From: Porticoccus sp905181945
Lineage (GTDB): Bacteria; Pseudomonadota; Gammaproteobacteria; Pseudomonadales; Porticoccaceae
Reading direction: 5' to 3'
NCBI RefSeq assembly: GCF_047729555.1
Contig: NZ_CP159825.1
Coordinates: forward strand, 682,001 to 746,000
Length of the DNA: 64,000 bases
Shown here in pieces: positions 1-9,330 of this stretch (the stretch's first letter is position 1; each line of letters opens with the position of its first letter). A program made the position numbers and the translations under genes. The notes below the pieces were generated by a model, which saw nothing but the letters and a program-made list of their open reading frames with translations, did no database searches and had not been told where the DNA came from.

Positions 1-27
1 GATTAATTTTTTATAATTCAACCTTTT

Positions 28-58
28 TTACCTAAAAAATTAAATATTTTTTAGGTAA
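28..58. repeat. AT-rich 13-bp inverted repeat
   Basis: A perfect 13-bp stem (28-40 with 46-58) around a 5-base loop lies about 70 bases before the first gene. It has no GC core and no T-run outside the stem, so it is a weak terminator candidate for an upstream gene. It could equally be an operator for the acyl-CoA dehydrogenase. The sequence does not separate these options. Confidence 0.4.
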
Positions 59-128
59 GTCGCGACACATATGTATTTAATATGTTGTCATGCAGCATTA
101 GTAGTATTTGTTCAGAGGATATGACGGT

Positions 129-1904
129 ATGACCACCTATAGCGCACCATTAGATGATATTAAATTTTTACTTAACAATGTGCTGGAGATGCCCAGCATA
201 TCAAAACTTCCTGGATTCGAAGATGCCACTCCAGATATGGTGGATGCTATCCTCAACGAAGCTGCGCGTTTTTATGGTGAAGTTCTGGCGCCAACCAACA
301 AGCTTGCTGACTCTCAAGGGTCAAGATTAGATGGCGACAGGGTGGTTACCGCCCCTGCTCTGGATGGCATCTATAAGCAAATTGTTAATGCGGGCTGGCC
401 AGGATTAACAGGCAGCAGAGATTTTGGCGGACAAGGATTACCTATGCTGTTGTCTGTGGCTGTAGACGAGATGTCTCAATCAGCAAATATGGCGTTTAGT
501 CTCTGCCCGATGTTAACTAAGGGGGTGGTAACCGCTTTAAATATTTATGGTAGCAGTGACCAAAAAAAGATGTATTTAAGCAATCTTATTTCTGGTGCCT
601 GGTCCGGCACCATGAACTTAACTGAACCTCAGGCTGGATCAGACTTATCGGCTGTAAAAACGAAAGCCACGCTCAATGGAGATCACTATCTTCTTAGTGG
701 TCAAAAAATCTATATTACTTGGGGGGATCATGATTTTACCGATAATATTATTCATTTGGTGCTTGCACGTACTCCAGGTGCACCCGAAGGCGTAAAGGGA
801 ATTTCTTTATTTATAGTGCCTAAATTTTTAATTAATGACAACGGAGAGGCTGGAGAAAGAAATGACGTCCGTTGTGTTGGCATTGAGCATAAGCTTGGTA
901 TACATGCTAGCCCAACCTGTACTTTATCTTTTGGAGAAAAAGACGGTGCTATAGGATACCTTATTGGCGATGAAAACCAGGGCCTAGTTTATATGTTTGC
1001 AATGATGAATGAAGCTAGACTTGCTGTTGGCTTGCAGGGTATTTCAGTTAGCGAGAGAGCCTACCAGCAGGCAGTATATTTTGCCAAAGAAAGAGTTCAA
1101 GGAAGCACCCCCGATAACAAAAACACAACTATTATCCATCACCCAGATGTCCGTCGTATGCTAATGACAATGAGAGCTCTGATTGAAAGCGGCAGAGCTC
1201 TTACCTACTCTGCATTTATGCATGAAGACTACATGCATAAATCAGACAACAAAGAACGGAAAACATACCATCAACGACGTATCGATTTACTTACGCCGCT
1301 TGTTAAAGGCTGGTGTACAGAAAATAGCGTTGAGATTACATCTTTAGGATTGCAGATTCATGGCGGAATGGGGTTTATTGAAGAGACTGGTGCAGCGCAG
1401 CATATGAGGGATGCTCGAATACTACCTATTTATGAAGGCACCAATGGAATACAGGCACTAGATCTTGTAGGTCGCAAACTTTCCAGAGATAAAGGTAAGG
1501 CTGCAATAGAGCTTCTAGAGGATCTTTCTCTAATTGTTCGAGATTCTAGAGTCGCTAAGCTTGAGGTCCTTGCAAATAGTCTAGAGGCCTCGCTAGCAGC
1601 CTGCAAAGAGGCAATAACCATCTTGCTGACTGAGGGAAAACAAGATTGGACGATTCCTTGTGCATCCGCTTTTAATGTGATGATGCTAATGGGGGGAACT
1701 GCAGCAGGAGCGATGTTGGCAAAAAGCGCTATTGTAGCAAGCAATCTCAATGATAAAAGTTCAGGAAATGCTATTTTTAACAAAAATAAAATATTAACAG
1801 CTATTTTTTATGCAGAGCAGGTAATGCCGCGTAATACTGCTTACCTAGAAGCAATCAGGGCAGGCTCTAAGAGTATAATGGCACTGGATGTGAAATATTT
1901 CTAA
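129..1904 (+). CDS. acyl-CoA dehydrogenase (long form, DmdC-like family)
   Basis: A flavin-dependent acyl-CoA dehydrogenase of about 591 residues, introducing an alpha-beta double bond into an acyl-CoA thioester. It has the N-terminal helical domain, the flavin-contact stretch around LTEPQAGSDLSAV, the helical dehydrogenase core with QIHGGMGFIEE and YEGTNGIQALD, and a C-terminal extension typical of the roughly 600-residue subfamily that includes 3-methylmercaptopropionyl-CoA dehydrogenase (DmdC). The substrate cannot be told from sequence: fatty acyl-CoA and the DMSP-derived thioester are both possible. The ATG at 129 is preferred over the upstream TTG at 108 because an AGAGGA ribosome site at 114-119 precedes it. 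No other DMSP gene is visible nearby. Confidence 0.85.
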   Translation: MTTYSAPLDDIKFLLNNVLEMPSISKLPGFEDATPDMVDAILNEAARFYGEVLAPTNKLADSQGSRLDGDRVVTAPALDGIYKQIVNAGWPGLTGSRDFGGQGLPMLLSVAVDEMSQSANMAFSLCPMLTKGVVTALNIYGSSDQKKMYLSNLISGAWSGTMNLTEPQAGSDLSAVKTKATLNGDHYLLSGQKIYITWGDHDFTDNIIHLVLARTPGAPEGVKGISLFIVPKFLINDNGEAGERNDVRCVGIEHKLGIHASPTCTLSFGEKDGAIGYLIGDENQGLVYMFAMMNEARLAVGLQGISVSERAYQQAVYFAKERVQGSTPDNKNTTIIHHPDVRRMLMTMRALIESGRALTYSAFMHEDYMHKSDNKERKTYHQRRIDLLTPLVKGWCTENSVEITSLGLQIHGGMGFIEETGAAQHMRDARILPIYEGTNGIQALDLVGRKLSRDKGKAAIELLEDLSLIVRDSRVAKLEVLANSLEASLAACKEAITILLTEGKQDWTIPCASAFNVMMLMGGTAAGAMLAKSAIVASNLNDKSSGNAIFNKNKILTAIFYAEQVMPRNTAYLEAIRAGSKSIMALDVKYF

Positions 1905-1971
1905 AAAGAGTTAGCATTTAAAAGAAATAAGAAATTTTTATTTGAAATAACAACTAGCTAGAACACGGATA

Positions 1972-3411
1972 ATGAAGATGACTGGAAAGACACTATACGA
2001 TAAATTATGGCAGTCTCATTTGGTTAGCCAGAGAGAGGATGGCTCTGCGCTACTTTACATCGATAGACATATTTTGCATGAAGTTACCTCACCACAAGCT
2101 TTTGAGGGCTTAAGGCTGGCAGGTCGAAAGCCATGGCGTCTCGACATGAATCTTGCCACTCCGGATCATAATATTTCTACAGATTCCGATGAAAGAGCTG
2201 CTGGAGTTGATGCTATCCCAGATGAGACATCACGGATTCAGGTTAAAACTCTTGATGATAACTGCGACTATTTTGGTGTTCGTGAATTTAAAATGAATGA
2301 AATGGGCCAAGGAATAGTACACGTAATGGGCCCGGAGCTGGGAGCCTCATTGCCTGGCATGACGGTGGTATGCGGGGACTCCCACACGGCTACACACGGA
2401 GCATTTGGCTGCCTAGCTCACGGAATAGGTACTTCAGAAGTAGAACATGTTCTGGCAACACAATGTCTGGTAACAAAAAAAATGAAGAATATGCTTATTA
2501 CTGTAGATGGTAGTTTGGGCTCAGGTGTTACACCAAAAGATGTTGTGCTAGCTATTATTGGGAAGATTGGTACTGCCGGTGGAACTGGCTATGCCCTTGA
2601 GTTTGCAGGCCAAGTATTTTCAGATATGTCCATTGAGGGCCGTATGACGGTATGTAATATGGCAATAGAGGCTGGCGCTAGAGTGGGTATGGTTGCCGTT
2701 GATAGTAAAACTGTTGAGTATTTTAAAGATCGTCAATTTGCTCCAACCGGCGATACTTGGACTAAAGCAGTTAGCCATTGGAATTTATTGCAAAGCGATA
2801 AAGACGCTATATTTGATGCAACAGTTAAACTAGATGGCGCAGACATCGCACCCCAAGTTACCTGGGGTACATCACCGGAAATGGTGCTTCCGGTCGATGG
2901 AGTTATCCCTGATCCAAATGACGAAAAAGACCCTCAGAAAAGACAGGCAATAATACAAGCCTTGAGTTATATGGGCTTAAAGGGGGGCACTCTCATAACA
3001 GATATCCCTATAGATATTGTTTTTATTGGCTCTTGTACAAATTCACGTATAGAGGACATGCGCGCAGCAGCTTCTATTGTTAAAGGCAGAAAGATTGCCA
3101 GCACTATAAAGCATGCTTTGGTAGTCCCGGGCTCACAGATGGTCAAAGCGCAAGCAGAGGCAGAGGGTTTGGATAAGATATTCATGGATTCTGGAATGGA
3201 CTGGAGGGAGCCTGGTTGCTCCATGTGCTTGGCAATGAATGCTGATAAATTGGCCCCTAGCGAGCATTGCGCGTCAACATCTAACCGTAATTTTGAGGGG
3301 AGACAGGGTAGCGGAGGAAGAACACACCTGCTCAGCCCATCAATGGCTGCAGCTGCAGCTATAGCTGGTCATATCATAGATGCTCGCTTTTATACTGAGA
3401 CGGCCCAATGA
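1972..3411 (+). CDS. leuC: 3-isopropylmalate dehydratase, large subunit
   Basis: Large subunit of isopropylmalate isomerase, which converts 2-isopropylmalate to 3-isopropylmalate in leucine synthesis. It binds a [4Fe-4S] cluster. The three ligand cysteines are visible at about residues 355 (in GSCTNSR), 416 and 419 (in GCSMC). It has 479 residues, normal for the family. A second in-frame ATG at 1978 is an alternative start. Its stop codon overlaps the leuD start by four bases (ATGA), so the two subunits are probably translationally coupled and made in equal amounts. Confidence 0.97.
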   Translation: MKMTGKTLYDKLWQSHLVSQREDGSALLYIDRHILHEVTSPQAFEGLRLAGRKPWRLDMNLATPDHNISTDSDERAAGVDAIPDETSRIQVKTLDDNCDYFGVREFKMNEMGQGIVHVMGPELGASLPGMTVVCGDSHTATHGAFGCLAHGIGTSEVEHVLATQCLVTKKMKNMLITVDGSLGSGVTPKDVVLAIIGKIGTAGGTGYALEFAGQVFSDMSIEGRMTVCNMAIEAGARVGMVAVDSKTVEYFKDRQFAPTGDTWTKAVSHWNLLQSDKDAIFDATVKLDGADIAPQVTWGTSPEMVLPVDGVIPDPNDEKDPQKRQAIIQALSYMGLKGGTLITDIPIDIVFIGSCTNSRIEDMRAAASIVKGRKIASTIKHALVVPGSQMVKAQAEAEGLDKIFMDSGMDWREPGCSMCLAMNADKLAPSEHCASTSNRNFEGRQGSGGRTHLLSPSMAAAAAIAGHIIDARFYTETAQ

Positions 3412-4055
3412 AGACTTTTACGCTACACAAGGGGCTGGTGGTTGGAATAGATCGCCCTAATATTGACACCGATATGATTATCCCCAAGCAATTTCTGAAA
3501 TCCATAAAACGTAGCGGGTTTGGTCAGAATCTTTTTGATGAGTTACGCTATATGGACGAGGGTAAACCTGGAGTGGACTGTAAATCTAGAATTCTAAGGG
3601 ATGATTTTCCTCTTAACTACCCACGCTACACTAGTGCTTCGATTCTCTTAGCTCAAGAAAATTTTGGTTGCGGCTCTAGTCGCGAACATGCACCTTGGGC
3701 TTTAGAGGACTATGGATTTAGAGTGATTATTGCACCAAGCTTTGCTGACATATTCTTTACAAATTGCCTTAAAAATGGATTATTACCTATTGTTTTAAGT
3801 AAAAAAATAGTTAAATATATTTTTGATCAGGTAGAAATTACTGAAGGTTATCAGTTGTCTGTAGATCTACAGAAACAGGTTGTTATTACGCCTTCCTCCG
3901 ATGAGTTTTTCTTTGATATCGATGAATTTAGCAAGCGTGCATTGTTGGAGGGCTTGGATGAAATTGGATTAACGCTAAAAGAAAGTGATTTAATCTGCGC
4001 TTATGAAGTGGAGCACATGAAGAATGCCCCATGGATTTTTGGTGCAATTAAGTAG
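3408..4055 (+). CDS. leuD: 3-isopropylmalate dehydratase, small subunit
   Basis: Small, swivelling subunit of isopropylmalate isomerase, 215 residues. It shows the family features DTDMIIPKQFLK near the N-terminus and NFGCGSSREHAPWAL, which contributes substrate-binding residues. It starts inside the leuC stop codon and is followed 50 bases later by leuB, so leuCDB form one leucine operon. leuA is not in the window. Confidence 0.97.
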   Translation: MKTFTLHKGLVVGIDRPNIDTDMIIPKQFLKSIKRSGFGQNLFDELRYMDEGKPGVDCKSRILRDDFPLNYPRYTSASILLAQENFGCGSSREHAPWALEDYGFRVIIAPSFADIFFTNCLKNGLLPIVLSKKIVKYIFDQVEITEGYQLSVDLQKQVVITPSSDEFFFDIDEFSKRALLEGLDEIGLTLKESDLICAYEVEHMKNAPWIFGAIK

Positions 4056-4105
4056 CTTTTGTCGTTAACACGCAACTATTTTGATTGAAAAAAGGAAATT
4101 TTTAA

Positions 4106-5179
4106 ATGGGCAAGAAGTTACTTATTCTTAAGGGAGATTGTATAGGTCCTGAGATCGTCAATGAGGCAATAAAGGTTCTTCGTAAAATTTCTCAGCTATA
4201 CTCTATAGATTTCGAGATGACCGAAGGCTTGCTTGGTGGAGCAGCATACGATGAGACAGGAGATCCTTGCCCAGAAGAGACTCTTGAAAAAGGACATCAA
4301 TGTGATGCTATATTAATGGGGTCTGTAGGCGGACCGATCTGGGACGGCCTAGATCGTCGTTTCAGGCCGGAAACTGGACTCTTGAAATTGCGTTCAGACC
4401 TTGAGCTTTTTGGTAACTTAAGGCCAGCTATTTTGTATCCGCAGCTTGTAGCGGCTTCGTCGCTTAAACCTGAAATAGTTTCAGGCCTTAATATTCTGAT
4501 TGTTAGAGAGCTCACTGGCGGCATCTACTTCGGAGAGCCACGGGGCATTCGTATTCTAGAAAATGGAGAAAAAGAAGGTTTCAATACATATAAGTATTGT
4601 GAGTCTGAAATTCGCCGTATCGGACATCTAGCTTTTGATGCTGCTATGCTTAGAGATAAGCGTGTTTGCTCGGTAGACAAAGCAAATGTTCTTGAGGCAT
4701 CAATGCTCTGGCGAGAAATTATAGAAGAAACTGCCAGTGACTATCCTGAGGTCACTCTTTCTCATATGTATGTAGATAACGCAGCAATGCAGTTAGTGAA
4801 AGAACCCAAGCAATTCGATGTGGTGGTTACAGGCAACATGTTTGGAGACATTCTGTCTGATGCTGCAGCAATGCTAACAGGATCGATAGGGATGCTTCCT
4901 TCCGCATCACTGAACAAGAATGGCAAAGGGCTCTATGAGCCTTGTCACGGATCTGCTCCAGATATTGCCGGTCAAGGAATTGCTAACCCATTGGCAACTA
5001 TACTATCTGCCGCCATGCTATTACGCCACTCTTTTGGTGAAAATGAAGCGGCAAACGCCATCGAGAACGCAGTAAGTGACGTTTTGGATGCTGGTCTGCG
5101 TACTCCAGATATTTGCAGTCAGGGCAATATAAGAGTAAACACTTCAGACATGGGCGACGCGGTAGCGGCTGCGCTATAG
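4106..5179 (+). CDS. leuB: 3-isopropylmalate dehydrogenase
   Basis: NAD-dependent oxidative decarboxylation of 3-isopropylmalate to 2-oxoisocaproate, the third step of leucine synthesis. The 357-residue protein has the substrate-binding arginine region (LKLRSDLELFGNLRP), the metal-binding aspartates in VDNAAMQL and GDILSDAAAML, and the NAD site GSAPDIAGQGIANP. A ribosome site (AAAGGAAA) precedes the ATG. It is the last leu gene; asd follows 62 bases later on the same strand without a visible terminator. Confidence 0.97.
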   Translation: MGKKLLILKGDCIGPEIVNEAIKVLRKISQLYSIDFEMTEGLLGGAAYDETGDPCPEETLEKGHQCDAILMGSVGGPIWDGLDRRFRPETGLLKLRSDLELFGNLRPAILYPQLVAASSLKPEIVSGLNILIVRELTGGIYFGEPRGIRILENGEKEGFNTYKYCESEIRRIGHLAFDAAMLRDKRVCSVDKANVLEASMLWREIIEETASDYPEVTLSHMYVDNAAMQLVKEPKQFDVVVTGNMFGDILSDAAAMLTGSIGMLPSASLNKNGKGLYEPCHGSAPDIAGQGIANPLATILSAAMLLRHSFGENEAANAIENAVSDVLDAGLRTPDICSQGNIRVNTSDMGDAVAAAL

Positions 5180-5241
5180 ATAGCCTTCGGTGTATAAAAA
5201 ATAATTGCTTGCGTAAAAGAATTCTTAACGGTTGAAATCAG

Positions 5242-6360
5242 ATGAAAAAAGTAGGATTTATTGGTTGGCGTGGAATGGTTGGCTCGGTATTAATAAATCG
5301 AATGCTTCAGGAAGATGATTTTTCCCAAATTGAGCCAATTTTTTTTACTACCTCTCAGCTTGGAAATTTAGGTCCAGTTATTGGGATGGAATCTACGTTG
5401 CTGCAAGATGCAAACAACATTGAGTCTTTGTCCAAGCTGGATATTATTGTGACCTGTCAGGGCAGTGATTACACGAAAGCCGTGCACACGCTATTGCGAC
5501 AAGCTGGATGGGATGGCTATTGGATTGATGCAGCCTCTAATTTGCGTATGTCTCAAAGTGCCGCAATTGTCTTGGACCCAGTAAATTTAAGTTTAATAAA
5601 AGATGCCATCACTCATGGAGTCAGAGACTTTGTGGGCGGTAATTGTACTGTTAGCTTAATGTTGATGTCACTTGGAGGTCTTTTTAGAGAGGGTTTGGTG
5701 GAATGGGCCTCATCTATGACCTACCAAGCAGCATCAGGTGCCGGCGCAAAAAATATGAGAGAACTTATCGCTCAAATGGGGGGGATATATCAATCGGTGC
5801 AGTCTGAACTCATAGACCCTTCATCAGAGATTTTAGAGATTGACCGCAAGGTATCTGAAATTATGCTTAGTGAAAATTTTCCAATACATAACTTTAGTGC
5901 GCCACTAGCAGGTAGTCTTCTTCCCTGGATTGATACCCAACTTGAAACTGGTCAAAGCAAAGAAGAATGGAAAGGGCAGGCAGAAACCAATAAAATTCTT
6001 GGTTATTCTTCTGATAGCCTGATACCAATCGATGGCATTTGTGTTCGAATTGGTGCGATGAGAAGTCATAGTCAGGCACTCACAATTAAGCTCGCTAAAG
6101 ACGCCCCAATTGATGAAATCGAGGATATTTTAAACAATGCGAATGACTGGGTTAAGGTCATTCCAAATGACCGTGACTCGACGCTGTCCGAGTTAACTCC
6201 TGCTGCTGTAACCGGTAGCTTGCATATCCCTATAGGGAGATTGAGAAAAATGAACATGGGAAATGATTATCTTGCAGCCTTTACTGTTGGAGATCAGCTT
6301 TTATGGGGGGCTGCAGAGCCTTTACGGAGAATGTTAAAAATATTGTTAGATGCAGCTTAG
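5242..6360 (+). CDS. asd: aspartate-semialdehyde dehydrogenase
   Basis: NADPH-dependent reduction of aspartyl phosphate to aspartate semialdehyde, feeding lysine, threonine, methionine and cell-wall diaminopimelate. The N-terminus has the nucleotide-binding stretch VGFIGWRGMVGSVL. The catalytic cysteine is residue 135 in GGNCTVSLML, and QAASGAGAKNMREL follows as in the gammaproteobacterial form. It has 372 residues, as usual. In pseudomonads fimV lies between asd and truA; here the next coding start is about 100 bases downstream. Confidence 0.97.
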   Translation: MKKVGFIGWRGMVGSVLINRMLQEDDFSQIEPIFFTTSQLGNLGPVIGMESTLLQDANNIESLSKLDIIVTCQGSDYTKAVHTLLRQAGWDGYWIDAASNLRMSQSAAIVLDPVNLSLIKDAITHGVRDFVGGNCTVSLMLMSLGGLFREGLVEWASSMTYQAASGAGAKNMRELIAQMGGIYQSVQSELIDPSSEILEIDRKVSEIMLSENFPIHNFSAPLAGSLLPWIDTQLETGQSKEEWKGQAETNKILGYSSDSLIPIDGICVRIGAMRSHSQALTIKLAKDAPIDEIEDILNNANDWVKVIPNDRDSTLSELTPAAVTGSLHIPIGRLRKMNMGNDYLAAFTVGDQLLWGAAEPLRRMLKILLDAA

Positions 6361-6461
6361 ATTCTAATTTTTTTAAAATATTTTTCTAAATATAGGATAT
6401 AAATAAATTAACTCTATTAAATATAAAACTTGGGTATATACGCTAAATTGTCAGGTACCAA

Positions 6462-7279
6462 ATGGAGAGAATCTACCAGACGGGATAACACGGATTGCCG
6501 CTGCCATTGAGTATGATGGAAGTGATTATTGCGGTTGGCAGAGACAAAATCATAGTCCAAGCGTGCAAGCTGAAGTTGAAAAAGCATTTTCAGTTGTAGG
6601 AGATGAGGTTATTTCTATAGTTTGTGCTGGCCGAACAGATACTGGCGTACACGGAACTAACCAAATCGTACATTTTGATACCTGCGCAAAAAGATCTTCT
6701 CGGCAATGGCTTCTTGGGGTAAATGCAAATTTACCTAAAGGTGTTCGTGTTCACTGGACTGAAGAGAAAGCTGCTCAATTCCATGCTCGCTTTAGCGCAA
6801 CAGCAAGAACGTATCGCTATATTATTTCTAATCAGTTTTATCGTTCTGCCCTTTACCATCGGCTGCTTACATGGGAAAGAATTCATTTGGATGAAGAGTT
6901 GATGGAAGTTGCCGCTCAAAAATTACTGGGCGAGCATGATTTCACTTCTTTTCGGGCTGCTGGCTGTCAGTCATTATCCCCCAACAGGGACGTATATTCT
7001 GTGAAGGTTTGGAGGGAATCTCAGTTTGTAATTTTTGAAATTATCGCTAATTCATTCCTTCACCATATGGTTAGAAATATAGTAGGTAGTTTGATTTCTA
7101 TCGGGAGGAGGGAGAAGGAGCCTGAATGGCTTGGCAGTTTGTTAAAAGATTGTGATCGATCCAAGGCTTCTTCTACCGCCCCTAGCAATGGATTATACTT
7201 GTGCGGGGTAAACTATCCTTCAAGATATAAGATTCCTAAATTTAACTTAGGCCCTCAAATTATCTCATCTCAAGACTAA
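6462..7279 (+). CDS. truA: tRNA pseudouridine synthase A, 5' end with apparent frameshift
   Basis: Forms pseudouridine at tRNA positions 38-40. The catalytic Asp lies in CAGRTDTGVHG; HARFSATARTYRYII and the C-terminal SFLHHMVRNIVGSL are typical. The conserved N-terminal strand (YDGSDYCGWQRQ) is encoded at 6512-6547, but its frame has no ATG, GTG or TTG between the stop at 6404 and the GTG at 6563, which lies inside the conserved domain. An ATG at 6462, preceded by CAGG, is in another frame and reaches a stop at 6486. Adding one base to the GGG run at 6482-6484 joins the two and gives a normal TruA N-terminus. Either this is a one-base error or mutation, or translation begins at a rare codon such as ATA 6485 or ATT 6494. 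Confidence 0.85.
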
Positions 7280-7392
7280 ATGTAAAACTGTACATGGCAT
7301 ACACAGGTTTGCTCTAAAATCATAGGCTTGGGAATACCTTTTTGCTACAATAAATCTTTGGTATTTCATCAATCTTGCGAATCGAGTTTATT

Positions 7393-8013
7393 GTGAATAG
7401 AACTAGAGTAAAAGTCTGCGGAATAACTCGGCTAGAAGATGCCACTATGGCAGTCAACCTTGGCGTAGACGCTATAGGGCTCGTATTTTATTCTGCAAGT
7501 CCAAGATTCGTAGAGATAGGTACTGCTGCTGTAATAGCCGCCGCTGCTGGTCCGTTTGTATCAGTTGTGGGACTTTTTGTTAACGCTTCCGTTGAGCAAG
7601 TCAAAGAAACAATTAGTTTGGTTGACTTGGATATTTTACAGTTCCATGGCGATGAAGATGAAGCATATTGTAATCAATTTTCTAGACCTTACATTAAGGC
7701 GATACGAATGCATCATGATCTAAATCCAAATAAATCAATTTTAGAATATCCTTCCGCTCGAGGATTTTTATTTGACTCGTGGTCTCAGGATAAATATGGC
7801 GGCACAGGGGAAATTTTTGACTGGAATCGTCTCGCTTCTCTTCGGGGTCGCCCTATAATTCTTGCAGGCGGATTAAGTCCAGATAATATTGATAGGGCTG
7901 TCTCGACACTAAAGCCTTACGCGCTAGATGTAAGTGGTGGCGTGGAGGCAGCACCTGGGATTAAATCTTCTAAATTAGTCCAGCTGTTTGTTGATCGCTG
8001 TTCTAAAGCTTAA
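7393..8013 (+). CDS. trpF: phosphoribosylanthranilate isomerase
   Basis: Isomerises N-(5-phosphoribosyl)anthranilate in tryptophan synthesis. It is a TIM-barrel protein with the catalytic cysteine in VKVCGITR near the N-terminus, the catalytic Asp in ALDVSGGVE, and the phosphate-binding loop LAGGLSPDNI. The GTG at 7393 (MNRTRVKVCG) gives 206 residues and matches the family. An upstream TTG at 7375 has no ribosome site. It begins a trpF-trpB-trpA run placed between truA and accD, a known gammaproteobacterial arrangement; trpEGDC are outside the window. Confidence 0.95.
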   Translation: MNRTRVKVCGITRLEDATMAVNLGVDAIGLVFYSASPRFVEIGTAAVIAAAAGPFVSVVGLFVNASVEQVKETISLVDLDILQFHGDEDEAYCNQFSRPYIKAIRMHHDLNPNKSILEYPSARGFLFDSWSQDKYGGTGEIFDWNRLASLRGRPIILAGGLSPDNIDRAVSTLKPYALDVSGGVEAAPGIKSSKLVQLFVDRCSKA

Positions 8014-8054
8014 GTGTTTTATTCTCATAGATTATTTTTTTGGAGAAGTGTGTA

Positions 8055-9260
8055 ATGAGTGTGAATTTCGATCAGATGCCAGATGAGAGTGGCCATTTTG
8101 GACCTTATGGAGGTAGATTCGTCTCTGAAACACTAGTCTATGCATTGGATCAACTTACATCTTTGTATGAAAGGCTAAAAGATGACCCTGAGTTCCAGGC
8201 TCAAATTGACTATGATCTAGCCCATTATGTTGGAAGACCTTCCCCTCTTTATTTTGCAGAACGATGGACCAAAAAAATCGGAGGGGCTCAGCTTTACTTA
8301 AAAAGAGAAGACCTTAATCATACTGGTGCGCACAAGATAAACAGTGCTATTGGTCAAGCTTTGTTGGCTAAATACACAGGAAAAAAGCGAATAATTGCAG
8401 AGACCGGGGCAGGACAGCATGGCGTTGCTACTGCGACTGTAGCTGCTAGACTGGGGCTGGAATGCCATATCTTTATGGGTGAGGAGGATATTCGTCGTCA
8501 ATCACTTAATGTTTATCGTATGAAGCTGCTTGGGGCTATAGTAGTTCCTGTTACTTCTGGGTCAAAGACCCTAAAAGATGCCCTCAATGAAGCCTTAAGA
8601 GATTGGGTTAGCAATGTAGATGATACTTTTTACATCATAGGTACCTGTTGTGGGCCGCACCCATATCCAGAAATCGTTCGTAATTTTCAGTCTGTTATGG
8701 GGCGTGAAGCTCGCCAGCAATCACTGGTTCAAACAGGAAAGCTCCCAGATGCCCTGGTTGCGTGTGTTGGCGGCGGCTCAAATGCAATTGGCTTGTTCCA
8801 CCCTTTTCTTAACGATAAATCTGTTGCTATGTATGGCGTTGAAGCTGGAGGATTTGGGGTGGCCTCAGGAAAGCATGCCGCGCCATTAAATGACGGAGTT
8901 CCTGGTGTTCTCCATGGAAATCGCACGTATCTAATGGAAGATGAAAATGGACAAATCATTGAAACTCACTCGATATCGGCTGGCTTGGATTATCCTGGTG
9001 TCGGCCCCGAGCATTCCTGGCTAAAAGATCTTGGTCGAGTAAACTACGTTACTGTTAACGATGATGAGGCTATGGCTGCTTTTTACACGCTAACTCAAAT
9101 AGAAGGGATTATTCCTGCCCTTGAAACAAGCCATGCAATTGCATATGCAGAAAAACTAGCAAAAACAATGGACTCAGATCAAACCATCATCATTAATCTT
9201 TCTGGTCGAGGTGACAAAGACATACTCACAGTTGCAGAGATTGATGGTATTTCATTGTAA
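8055..9260 (+). CDS. trpB: tryptophan synthase beta chain
   Basis: PLP-dependent condensation of indole, channelled from TrpA, with serine to give tryptophan. Lys94 in HTGAHKINSA binds PLP, and the glycine-rich GGGSNAIGLF cradles the cofactor phosphate. The ATG at 8055 is chosen because a GGAGAA ribosome site at 8042-8047 precedes it; the open frame extends upstream to a TTG at 8040, which would overlap that site. The product has 401 residues, normal for TrpB1. Confidence 0.97.
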   Translation: MSVNFDQMPDESGHFGPYGGRFVSETLVYALDQLTSLYERLKDDPEFQAQIDYDLAHYVGRPSPLYFAERWTKKIGGAQLYLKREDLNHTGAHKINSAIGQALLAKYTGKKRIIAETGAGQHGVATATVAARLGLECHIFMGEEDIRRQSLNVYRMKLLGAIVVPVTSGSKTLKDALNEALRDWVSNVDDTFYIIGTCCGPHPYPEIVRNFQSVMGREARQQSLVQTGKLPDALVACVGGGSNAIGLFHPFLNDKSVAMYGVEAGGFGVASGKHAAPLNDGVPGVLHGNRTYLMEDENGQIIETHSISAGLDYPGVGPEHSWLKDLGRVNYVTVNDDEAMAAFYTLTQIEGIIPALETSHAIAYAEKLAKTMDSDQTIIINLSGRGDKDILTVAEIDGISL

Positions 9261-9330
9261 GCTTTTGTCTGCTGCATTGAGCTAGCATCATATTCAATAA
9301 AATGAATTAATTAAATAGGAAGCGCTGTTT

